Below are positions 1 through 9,499 of a stretch of DNA of 64,000 nucleotides, in pieces. The notes below the pieces were generated by a model. That model was not told the origin of the DNA and made no database searches. It saw only the letters and a program-made list of their open reading frames with translations. The DNA comes from Blastomyces gilchristii SLH14081 (lineage: Eukaryota; Ascomycota; Eurotiomycetes; Onygenales; Ajellomycetaceae): assembly GCF_000003855.2 (NCBI RefSeq), contig NW_003101674.1, positions 1,921,042-1,985,041 of the forward strand, given 5' to 3'. A program made the position numbers and the translations under genes. Positions within the stretch are counted from its first letter, which is position 1; each line of letters opens with the position of its first letter.

Positions 1-1500
1 CTCATTCTTTAAGTAGGAATATGTATTTTGAATAATCAAGTGATTAATTGAATCAGGTTCTGCAGCAGTCTTAACTGAACTTGAGAAAATAGCTGACTCT
101 AATTCATCTTGAGTAAGATCAGGTCATTCTCAGTCATTTTCATCAATATAGTTAAGAAGTGATATATTCTCTTTCTCTGAATCTGAATCTGATGAGTATT
201 GCAAGAGAGTTCTTATAAAAGCTTGACATTTTTTCTCAAAAGAGTTTGCTGTATATGATTCATTCTGAAACTCATATTCTAAGGTTGAAAGTTTTGCTAC
301 ACTTCTTGTTTTAGTATAGTTAAAAGCTTTAAAAACTTTCTTCTCTTGTGCTTCTTCAAGAAATTTATTCCAGTAGTCTGTTTTAGCTTTTTTAATATCT
401 GAAAAATATTCATTTCTGACAGCTTTGAACTCTTCATCAGATATTACATCATTCTTTCAATCTCTTCTAGCAGTAGCTAATTCTTTTCTTTTAGATGAGA
501 TATTCTTATTCCATCAAGGTTTTGAATACTCAGAAGATTTTCTCTTTGAAATATTATCTCTAACACTTGTTAGAATAATAGATGTAATAAGCTTCACTCT
601 ATTCTCAAGTATTTTATTTGAGATATCTTGATCAGAATTTCAATATAGCTCATTCTGTATTTCAGATTTTAACAGTTTTATACTTTCTTCAACTGCTTTT
701 CAATCAGCTTTTTCAAAGTTAAACTGATTAGAGAGAAGAGGATTTTCACTCATTTGTTTTTCACTCAGTTCAATCTCAAATTGAATAATCTCATGACCTG
801 ATTCTGATGTCTCATTTGAATCAATAAATCAGTTTACAAGTCTTCTTTTCATTAGATTTTATGACATGAAGATTAGATCTATAATAGATTTCTGTTTCAT
901 GCCTTTTCTAAAGAATGTTTATTAATCAGACTTATTAACTAAATCTATTGAATACTCAAAGATTTATTTAACTAGATTATCAGCTCTCACTGCTCTCTTG
1001 CATTCTGAATTTTATCAGAGATGATGTGCATTGAAATCTTCTGCAATTATAGAGTTTCTTGATGAAGTTATGTTCAGAAATTCTCTATCAATTATTCAGA
1101 TATTGTTATTTTTCTTCAATGACTTTTCATTATAGATATTTATGAGCTGTATAGTATCAAACTCATTTTCTTTATCTATAATATCACTCACCAGAATATC
1201 AGAGTCAGACATGATATCAAATCTTAGATTAAATTAATATCTTGATCTCTTTCTTTCATAGATTACTACTCTTGACTTTATCTCAGACTTTTGAGGTAAA
1301 AAGCAGTAGTAGCTTGAATGAGAGATGACATATTTTTACTCAGCATCAAAATTCGGCTTCTGAAGCAGTATAAAATCAACTTCTTATTCAAATGCAATTT
1401 GAAGATAAGAATAAATGCAATTTAAGTTTCTATTCACATTATTTTGAATAAATGTGATTTTTGAAGAGTTTTTAAACTTTTTTTGTTGTTTTTGTTGTAT
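1..1500 (-). pseudogene. LINE ORF2 N-terminal part: AP endonuclease and start of reverse transcriptase
   Basis: In the minus frame the N-terminus reads like the endonuclease family opening (ITFIQNNVNRNLN, then DFILLQKPNF, where the family has QxNVNR and DIxLIQEP). A second block gives IIAEDFNAHH, matching the catalytic GDFNAHH motif with G replaced by E, a G-to-A change. Near 60-130 the frame reads PDLTQDELESAI then AAEPDSINHLI. This corresponds to the start of the LINE RT domain, where the family has LTxxEVxxAI and KAPGPDGI. Many stops interrupt the frame. RT catalytic residues lie outside the window. Confidence 0.7.
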
Positions 1501-1524
1501 ATTTATACTAAAAGAGAGTAGAGT

Positions 1525-3128
1525 AGAATCTAATCACTATCATCAGATAGTAGATTATAACTATTCTGAAAAGTAGGAATCTCAACTGCTTGTATTATAT
1601 CTAGTTTATTATCAGAGTCATTTCTCAATTCTCTAATCTTAACAGAAGTTTGAGAATTCAAATTCTATTTATATTTAGCTGAAGAATTAGAGTTTGAAGA
1701 TTTAGATAGTTGAGAGTTTCTTCTTTTTAAGCTTGCAGTTATGAGTTTACTAGCTTGACTATTCTCTTCAGTTTTAGATTTGCTTTGAGCTTCATCTTTT
1801 CTTCAGTTCTTTTGAGTTCTTGAAGCAAACATGCATTCTTTTAAGCTAGATGCATGTTTTTCTTTGCAGTTAGAGCATTTAAGCAGAGTGTGTTGACATA
1901 TTTCATCTCTTTTTGAGCATGTTTCATATTTATACTCACTAGTTTTATGATCTCTGATACAGAATGCACATTTTGAGTCTCTGAAATAGAAGATTGCAAA
2001 GTGTTCATATCTTTGATAGTTTGAACACTGTGTTTGAGCTTTGAGATTCATTCTTGAGTCTTTGTATTCATGAACTCTCATTTTCAAACCTGTCACTCTT
2101 ACTTCAGAGATCTTTGACTGTTCAAGTGTCTTTATATATACTAGAACAGAGGCATTTCTTCTGCTTTGTCTGAACTTAATTGAATTTAGTTATACAGGCT
2201 CTTTTCTTAGTTGAATAGAGTTATATTCTTCTAATTCATTTTTGAGAAGTAGTATTTCTTCTTCACAGTCAAAAATTTCAACTGAAATATTATGAAGAAT
2301 GAATTTATCTCACTTTTCATCTCTCTCAGATAGAATTTTTATATTTAACAAAGATTCTACTGCTGATTTTCAGAGATTCTCATTCTGAATAAGGAATTCT
2401 GCACTGAATTCAGACATTGTAGTCAGAATGATAGAGTTTTCAAAGAAGAATTACTCAATTGAAGCTATAACTGATTTTTGAACTTCAATATCAGTTATTA
2501 ACTGAGAAAAGAACTGCTGATTAATTTCATTTCTGATTCTGAAAATGAGATTTGAATTTAGCTTGTTTCTTTGCAAGATGTCCTGGTTTGAGACTTTAAG
2601 AATAAGTCTTCTATTTCTGAAGATTTGAAAGTTTTTCTTCTTTTGCATTTTTTTCTTCACTTTTCTATTAATAGAAGTATGAGTATTATTCTTCTCAGTT
2701 TTCTCAGGATTTTAAGCACATTTTAAGGTAGCAGGTTTAGAGACAGCAGATTCAGCTGCTTGAGTATATGTTTTCTTCTGATTCAAAGAAGAAGAAGTAG
2801 AAAAGAAGAAAGAAGAGCAAGATAAGAAGTCAGTGATTGTACTAGAAATTTTCAATGTTTTTTGAACTGTGTTTGAAATTCCAAGTTTGAACTTGATCAT
2901 CTTCTGTAGTTGTCTATTCTGAGTATGAAGAATTAACAGAACTTCTTCATTTATCTCACTTAGACACTGCTTTTCAAGAATCTTGCTTACTTTTTCAAGT
3001 TTCTGTATTTCAAGAACTTGTTATTTCTCTATTTCTTCTATCTTTCTTCTCTTCAGAATTTCAATCTCAGAAATAGCATTTAAGAAAGCATCTTTTTCCA
3101 CATCAATTGAGTGTATTTTTAAACTCAT
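1525..3128 (-). pseudogene. LINE ORF1 (gag-like, CCHC knuckles), degenerate
   Basis: The frame opens at an ATG at 3128 with MSLKIHSIDVEKDAF. It then runs through a coiled, Lys/Glu-rich N-terminus (3128-2700), a Ser-rich linker and a Lys-rich segment (2660-2450). The longest uninterrupted piece, 2096-1803, holds the Cys/His-rich region CSNYQRYEH ... CAFC ... C ... CSNCKEKH ... C, the multiple zinc-knuckle signature of LINE ORF1 RNA-binding proteins. A C-terminal Ser/Asn-rich tail reaches a stop near 1525. Only a handful of in-frame stops separate the pieces, so ORF1 is less damaged than ORF2. It is not expected to make a full protein. Confidence 0.7.
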
Positions 3129-3139
3129 TTTTCTCACTT

Positions 3140-3270
3140 AATGAAAAGTTGGTCAGACTGTTTCAATTGGGATATGTATTGAACTCTTTTGAAAAGTTAA
3201 TCAGACTTTTTCAATTAAGAGGTTTCTAAGTCTGTTTTCAATTGAAAAGTTGATTAGACTGTTTCAAAAG
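3140..3270. repeat. Short tandem-like repeats in the LINE 5' leader
   Basis: Just upstream of LINE ORF1 three copies of a GAAAAGTTgrTyAGACT..TTTCAA unit occur in a row, spaced by about 50 bases. The units are imperfect and some differences are C/T or G/A. They sit where a LINE promoter or 5' UTR would be. Confidence 0.55.
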
Positions 3271-4090
3271 AAGAATAAAAGACTTTTATGTATAAAATAC
3301 CTGATTTTTTTCACACTAGTTCAGTAACTAGGTTAGATTTTTGAAGAGAATCTAATAAACTAAAATTGATTTTTGAGATAAATCAATAAAATCTTTACAA
3401 TCTCTTTCTTAAGATACAGTGAGAAAAAGTATGATATTAATTAATAATAAATCAGATAATATGACAGTTTTTGAGAGAAAAACTGACAAAAAATAAATCA
3501 ATTTTTTGCAGAGAAATTGATTAAAACTATTTAATTTTATTCTAAATTATTCAATTCTTCTCACACAACAAGTATGCAACTCAAATCAGTTAATAAAGAG
3601 TGTAAAAAAGAATTAAGTATTAATGAAAGCTCTTCAGTCACTGAAAAAGTAATTCTTACTTAAAAGAATATGAAATTATGATAGAAAACAGCTCTGTTTT
3701 TAATTCTTTGTAAGAATATTATATAAAATTCAGAGAAAAACATCTTACTTTTTCAAGAGAAGTAAAAAACTATTTCTAAGATCTTTTTTTTGCATTAACT
3801 GCTGTAGAAGAATGAGATAGAAACTGCTAAGATATGCACTACTATATACTCTCTATCAAGACTTTCCCTCTTCAGAGTCTTAATATTATAGAGAATATAA
3901 GTCTGTTTCTATATAATAATATAAATACTGTCAGTGAGATGTAGAAAAACTGGTTATTTATATCTCAAAATAGAAGACTTTGTCAATGATTATATCAATA
4001 TAGAGTTAATTCTTAAATTCAATAGATATCTAGTATTGCTGTTCTCAATCCCTTGCAAAATCTATTGAATATTGAGATATTAAAACTATA
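3271..4090. other. AT-rich spacer, probable LINE 5' region, no gene
   Basis: This stretch has the same CG/CC/GG-depleted composition as the flanking LINE but no reading frame or recognisable domain. It is probably the 5' untranslated part of the minus-strand LINE or older transposon debris. No terminal repeats were found. Confidence 0.4.
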
Positions 4091-4805
4091 TTTAATATAT
4101 CTCACTGTGCAGGGATCAAAGGCTCAGTCAGATCTTGAGATATACTGATTTTATAGTTGTTGTGTCTGCTGATTATGTATCAAATACAGTTGCTGAGGTA
4201 TCTTTTTATACTTTTCTGTCAGAGATGGGCCAGATTGAGAGAGGAGGTACAAGGGTGAGACTTGATATTGATGTCTAGATACATCAAAGACAGATCATGA
4301 AGATTGCACTTCAGAAGTGGCTGTTGATTATATGCTTGATATTATCACTGAGATATCTTTTTGTATTTTTCTGCTGGGGATGGGCCAGATTAGAAAGGGC
4401 GGTATGAGAGTGAGACTTGACATTGGTGTTTTGAAACATCAAAGATGAACAGGGTTTTCGCGGAGATCGCTCCTCAGATATCTCCACAACTACAGATCAG
4501 GGATCTTCCAAAATCGAGAAGATTGGTGCATATGGCTAGGTCTCTTCACCTTACAATTTGTATGGCAATTTGGCCCGGGGTTGTGGTGTGGTAGGGGAGA
4601 ATGGGGGATAATCCCACACAGGAGTTTTGAACGCTGTCTGGTTCACATTTGGCTGGATAACTCCACCACCACACGGGGTATGCGGTCAGCGATGGGGTCA
4701 AGATGCTCGTATGATCGAGGGCTTTTCAATGGAGCTATCGGCGGGTTCTTATTCGAAAAATCGAGCGAGTTCGTGGTGAAGCGGTCTGGATCAATTTTCT
4801 TCTTT
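4090..4805. other. GC-richer island between two LINE fragments, with a 155-bp-period direct duplication
   Basis: CG, CC and GG reappear here and are dense from about 4,440 to 4,800, in sharp contrast with both flanks. Two direct copies of about 130-150 bases lie at roughly 4,160-4,290 and 4,317-4,450; shared words such as GATGGGCCAGATT are exactly 155 bases apart. Copy one has more C-to-T and G-to-A changes than copy two. A 77-codon open frame at 4581-4814 shows no family resemblance and is probably fortuitous. The right edge, at about 4,805, is abrupt. Confidence 0.6.
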
Positions 4806-4819
4806 AAATATTGAAAAAG

Positions 4820-6268
4820 TTGATCATGAGAAGATATCTCTCTAGAGAGAAAAGCTTGAATCTCTTATAGACTTATAAATAAGTGAACTATCTAAGAAGA
4901 AAGAATATGAACAGTATTTAAAGAGAATTTTCATAATTAATATAGAAGACTCTATTCTGATTTATTCAGATGACTTCAAAAATGAGAATTTGAATAGATT
5001 AGATGCAAGCATTGCTTATACTAAAGATAATATCAATTTTATCTCAGATTTCTGAAATCTAGGCTGTGAATCTGAAGTCTTTGATGCTGAACTATTTATA
5101 CTAATGAAAGCTTTCAAACTCATTACAATAAAATCTTATAAAAGAGAAAATAGTTTGAAAGAGATATGAATATTCTCTGATAGTCAAGCTGCTTTAAAAG
5201 AACTTAGAAATAGTTAGATTTATAATGATTAAATGAATCTTGAACTGATCTTAAACTCTGTTTTAAAAATTCAAAAGAGAAGAATATCAAAGCTGATAAT
5301 TCATCTGCACTGAGTTTCTGCTCATATGAATATTCATGACAATGAATTAACTGATTCAGCTGTAAAAAAGAGTGCAGAATTAAGCAGATCTATTTAAAAA
5401 ATTATGTTCTAGTCTTTTATAAAAAGAAGAATAAAAGAATCTTGTTTAGATAAGTGAAATAAAAGCTGGCAGAAATAAAAGAAGAGTATATATTATTCAG
5501 GATTTGAAATCAAACTCAAGTGAAAATCTTGTTTAATTAAATATAAAAAGAAAATATTCTCATCTATAATACAGCTGAAACTAGAATATGACTATTTTAA
5601 ATCTTATATACAAAGATTTGATGATAGATTTGATTCAATAAAATGCGCATTCTGCAATGCAAATGAGAATTCTGAGTATATTATAATACACTGTGCATTA
5701 TACAATAGTCTCAGAGTCAGATTGAAAGAGAAGTATGATCTAAATTAATTAAAGATGAGATTCTTATTCTCAACTGAGATAGGAATTAAATACTTAATAG
5801 ACTTTCTATCAGAAACTCAAGCAGCTATAAGAAAATAACTAAATTCAGAAATATCTGAATATGAAAAGAAGAAAATCAATCAGATATAGTCTGTTAAAAC
5901 AGCTATATACTATCTTTTAATAATTTGTTTTATTACAGTCTCTTCTTACTTTATCTTTTTCTTTCAATTTCTTTCTATCTATCAATTTAATGTGTCTATC
6001 TTTAAGACTGTGTTCTCTTTTCCTTTGTCATGATATTGTCAAATGATTTCAAAGTATGAGAAGATGTTAAGACACTGCAATTTATAAACAGTTTTTGTAT
6101 TCTGAGCTGAAATTTTCTGATTTTGCATATCTGAAATTGGTGAATGTATAATAGTTAACTTTACAGATATAGAAAAAACCCTGAGAACTAAAAGTTCTCA
6201 GGTAGATGTCATAGTCTCTGACTGTATACATCTATAATTGAAGAATAATAATAATAATAATAATAACT
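4820..6268 (+). mobile_element. 3' end of a LINE (RNase H and C-terminal zinc motif), degenerate
   Basis: The plus strand encodes the C-terminal part of a LINE ORF2, followed by about 350 bases of UTR and a terminal (AAT)n tract at about 6,243-6,268. The RNase H-like domain (4,950-5,380) reads IYSDDFK, then SEVFDAELF, IFSDSQAALKEL, and finally VSAHMNIHDNELTDSAVK. These match the family D, E, D and H/D blocks (family ending GHxGIxGNExAD). A C-terminal CAFCNANENSEYIIIHCALY block (about 5,640-5,710) fits the CxC..H...C motif at the end of Tad-type ORF2. Several stops occur, mostly TGA or TAG at W positions. Its orientation is opposite to the LINE at the left edge, so it is a separate insertion or an inverted fragment. 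Confidence 0.75.
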
Positions 6269-6299
6269 ATCTATACAAGTTCTGTAATTATTTACAGAA

Positions 6300-7297
6300 T
6301 GATTGATATAATCTTCTTCTATACACAGAGATTGCTCTCAATGATTAAGATACTGTTTCAACAGATATAAGCCTGTTCTTTCTTATACACAGTTATTATA
6401 TAAAAGTATTGAATCTTCTAAAGATTACACAGTTTACACTGAATCTCTGCAGTTCAATTCGGATTACTGATAATATAGTAATAAAGCTCTGAGACATCTG
6501 TAACTGAGTAGAAGCCTTCATAACAAGTACTAAACAAGATCAAAAAGATTGAATTAATGTTTATCAAGATTCTACTAAGTAATATAAGATAGAAGATCTG
6601 ATGTAATTGAATCTTAAGAATATACAGATTACACACTCATCTTATACACTAGATCACTGTTATATCAAGTATAAAGTGATAGAAGTTCTAGACAGTTATA
6701 ACTACTGTCTTGACATATTATCAGAGATTTATAATATCTTTTATATAAGCTTGCTCTGCTGTGCTGTCACTGATCTCTTCACTTCTCAACTAACTTCTGA
6801 CTGACAGTTATCAGAAATTATAGAAGCAGATAATAAACTTGAATGAGAGATTGAAAATATTCTTGATAAGAGATCTCACAGCTGCAGCTGATAATATCTT
6901 ATGAAATGAATTGACTATAATCATCTGATCTGAACTCTGAGCTCTGTATTATTCAAGACAGCAGCTCTTGACTGATAGAAACTATGTGCTCATGACTCTA
7001 TATCACTTCTGAAAATAAGGGACTAATGTGACAGGCTGCATCTGATCAATTATATAGACTATTTTAGTACACTTTACAGATTCCGCTGAAAGCTCTGATT
7101 CTTGATTACTGATTCTCAGCTGAAAAACTTATAAAATTTCTATTCTTTCACTCTGAAGCTTTATCATATACATATATAAATATTCACTCTGATCACTGAT
7201 TCTCACATCTTCTCTTTCTTTTCTTCTCTAACATTTTCCACTTTTGTATTATAAGACCTATATATTATACTGATCTATTCGGCGTAGACCTCTTACA
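6300..7297 (+). mobile_element. 3' end of a chromodomain Gypsy element with its 3' LTR
   Basis: This is the last part of pol followed by an LTR. The integrase C-terminal segment (about 6,540-6,760) reads ...YQDSTK, LNLKNIQITHSSYTLDH, YKVIEVLDSYNYCLDI and IYNIFYISLL, the family's GDxVWL..KNI / KLDxRxxGPF / HNVFHVSLL blocks. A chromodomain follows at about 6,835-6,990 (EIENILDKR, YLMK, TLSSV) with TGA where three conserved tryptophans belong. The LTR occupies 7,027-7,297, begins TGTGACAGGC after a purine stretch and ends CTTACA. It is the same family as the element at 27,340-32,601, in the other orientation. The 5' part of this copy is missing. Confidence 0.8.
7027..7297 (+). repeat. 3' LTR of the Gypsy fragment
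   Basis: This 271-base LTR starts TG and ends CA. It matches the reverse complement of the LTRs at 27,340-27,703 and 32,293-32,601 along its length (shared words include TAAATATTCACTCTGAT and TGATCTATTC). Its outer end still has CGG and CG, while its inner part has lost nearly all CG/CC/GG. The five bases after it are CTCTC, the expected duplicated target site. The partner is missing because the 5' part of the element is absent. Confidence 0.75.
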
Positions 7298-9040
7298 CTC
7301 TCATTATCAGTGCTCTTCTGAAATCATATAAGAATGCTATAAATAGATCAGAGAAAGTCGAAGATTATTAAAAGAAATCAATACAATATAAAATATCTAA
7401 TCTTGAAAGATATAAGACCTGAACACTTATTTTACATTCTGATATCTTATATAATGAATCAGTGACATCTGGCTGCTGAGTATTTATTGAAAAGAACTAC
7501 TCTGATAATCTCAATACTGATAAGAATAATATATTATAAAAATCTCAATGAGTTATATATAATAACTGATTAAAGAAAGACACATGTTAGAAAACTTATA
7601 TTTCTGTAATTATAGATACAATAAATTGAATGATGTTCATAATCACTGCAAAGTGTGATTGAATTCTATAATAAGTAAATATAGTAATAATATATCTGCA
7701 TGATAGATTAGAGAAAACAGTCTATATAAGATAACTCACAGACTTTGAATAAGAAGCTCAGTGTATACTTATCTGTGCAGTTGAAGAATCTCTATACAGA
7801 TTGAATTCAGCTGTTAAAATATAATATGACTATTTAACAGCTATACTGTGAGCAAATGACTTTAGTCTGAGTTCTTATGACTCTGCTCTTTAAAAGTATT
7901 TATTCTGAAAACATCTGTATATAATTATATATATTGACAATCTTTATATCTTTACAGATACTCTGATGAATGCTGATTAACTTATTAATATTTTATAATA
8001 AAAACTAGAGATCAAAGACTTAAAGAAATTCACAAAATATCTAGAAATGAAAGTGAAATATATGAAGAGTGAAATCAAATTAATACTCTAACATTACATT
8101 AATCAATTAATGGAAGATTTCTATCTAGATAATGTAACTACTATCTGTTCACTTATGAATAAGAATATACATTTAGATAACTTCTCTGTTTCTGAAAAAG
8201 AAAGCAGTTTTACAAAGTAATAATTTCAGCATAATATTAAGTGTCTGTAATACTTAGCTTTTAAGCTGTGACTGAATATCATCTGTGTGATATCTCTACT
8301 GATGTAGAAGAACACTGCTCTTATCTCTAAGATATGAAAGACTCTATTACACATTATTCAATATTTGAAAGAAATGCATGAGATTGATATATTCTATATA
8401 AAGAATAATAATGAGAAATCTGAGAATGAATTTCTGAATGTGATATATATACTGATTGAATATACAGATTCTAATTAAGCTGATCTGTTAAATAATGATT
8501 GTAAATCTACATTCAGTTACATCTTTAAATTAAGATATATATCAATTTCATGATAATTAAGTAAGTAACTCTGTGTATTCTTAAGCTCTAATAAAACTGA
8601 ATACATAGTGTTGAGTGAAGCTGTATATGAAGTACTATGATTAAGAAGTATGATAATAAATCTGAGTTTCATTGAAATAGAAGATCTTCTGTCAATCAAG
8701 ATAAATAATAAGAAGATAATTAATCTTGTCACAGTGACTGCAATCACTGTGAGAAGTAAGTATATTAACATCTGATTTCATTACATCTGCAGTCAGTTAA
8801 ATAATAGTATAATCTCAATTGATTACATCTCAATCAAAGAAATAATAGTAGATGAATTGACTAAACTCTTGAATATAATTACATTTTATTAATTTCTTGA
8901 TTTACTAGGTTTTACAGATGAAGAGAGACAGAATACACAAACTCAATACAGGTAGCATGATTTGAATGAATTTGAGAATGATATAGCTAGATTTGTAAGA
9001 GATGATTGATTCTTTTTATGATGTTTAAAATCTCGCATGG
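7298..9040 (+). mobile_element. Ty1/Copia-type retrotransposon pol fragment (reverse transcriptase and RNase H)
   Basis: The plus strand carries a broken Copia pol. The RT N-terminus begins right after the Gypsy LTR (SYKNAINRSEKVEDY, ISNLERYKT). Later blocks include VEESLYRLNSAVKI, where the family has LxKSLYGLKQSxRxW. The catalytic strand reads IIIYIDNLYIF (family YVDDLLI), so the second Asp has become Asn by a G-to-A change. RNase H blocks follow: TDSN*ADLLNND, where an ADW motif is expected, then SSNKTEYIVLSEAVYEVL, where the family has SSTEAEY. The closing DELTKLLN matches ADxLTKPL at about 8,850. Stops are frequent. The adjacent Gypsy LTR inserted into this element. Confidence 0.75.
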
Positions 9041-9213
9041 TGATGTGAGAGAGGGTGTAGCATCCGCTCTAGTAACATTGCCGTAGTGACCGCTCTGCCT
9101 ACACGTGATCTCATATGTAATAGAGAGATCCTGCAGCGCCAAGTCGCATGAAATATTTAGTACGCACGGCCTTTCTGTATAAGTATAGATGCCACGATTC
9201 GGTGCTGCTGTGG
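9041..9213 (+). repeat. Probable Copia 3' LTR fragment, little mutated
   Basis: After the Copia coding end the sequence turns GC-richer and begins TGTGAGAGAGGGTG near 9,045, a style common to Copia LTR starts. It is interrupted at 9,214-9,218 by the complete Gypsy element and appears to resume at 16,482. CG and CC are abundant here (for example ACACGTGATC, GCGCCAAGTCGC). No second LTR copy is in the window, so this identity rests on position and the TG start. Confidence 0.4.
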
Positions 9214-9218
9214 TATAG

Positions 9219-9476
9219 TGTAAGAAATCCCGCTTCTCGCGGATTCTTTACCCCTATTCCTATCTCTCACATAACCAATAGGGTTAGCGGCCCTTGGCTA
9301 CACACAACTATATAGACTGGAGTTTGTGAATACTATTTATAACTCAGCTTGAATACTATTATATATTTAATCTCTATATTTTATCTTTCTACTGTGAATA
9401 CTTCTAATAGTTAATAGTATATATTATATCAAGCTGTAAATATCTGAATAATCATCTGTGAGTACTTATTCTTATA
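9219..9476 (+). repeat. 5' LTR of Gypsy-1
   Basis: It is 258 bases long, beginning TGTAAGAAATCCCGC. The first 100 bases keep CG, CC and GG, while the inner part has been converted, the mirror image of the 3' LTR. Confidence 0.9.
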
Positions 9477-9499
9477 TTTTAAGTTCTGTCAGTCAGTAA

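Larger units (their letters stand above)
1..3128 (-). mobile_element. Tad1-like LINE retrotransposon, RIP-degraded, truncated by the left window edge
   Basis: On the minus strand this reads as a non-LTR retrotransposon. ORF1, with CCHC zinc knuckles, comes first. An AP-type endonuclease domain follows, and then the beginning of a reverse transcriptase that runs off the left end. Both reading frames are broken by several stops, mostly at positions where W or Q is expected. CG, CC and GG dinucleotides are almost absent. The order ORF1, endonuclease, RT and the knuckle spacing are those of fungal Tad1/I-clade LINEs. The clade is inferred from domain order and motif style, not from a search. No target-site duplication can be seen because the 3' end lies outside the window. 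Confidence 0.8.

Noticed and set aside
4581..4814. 77-codon open frame in the GC-rich island
   Set aside because: No domain or homology pattern; it runs into the LINE fragment and looks fortuitous.
8517..8771. 84-codon minus-strand open frame
   Set aside because: It is antisense to the Copia RNase H region; the plus strand carries the recognisable SSNKTEY and DELTKLL motifs.
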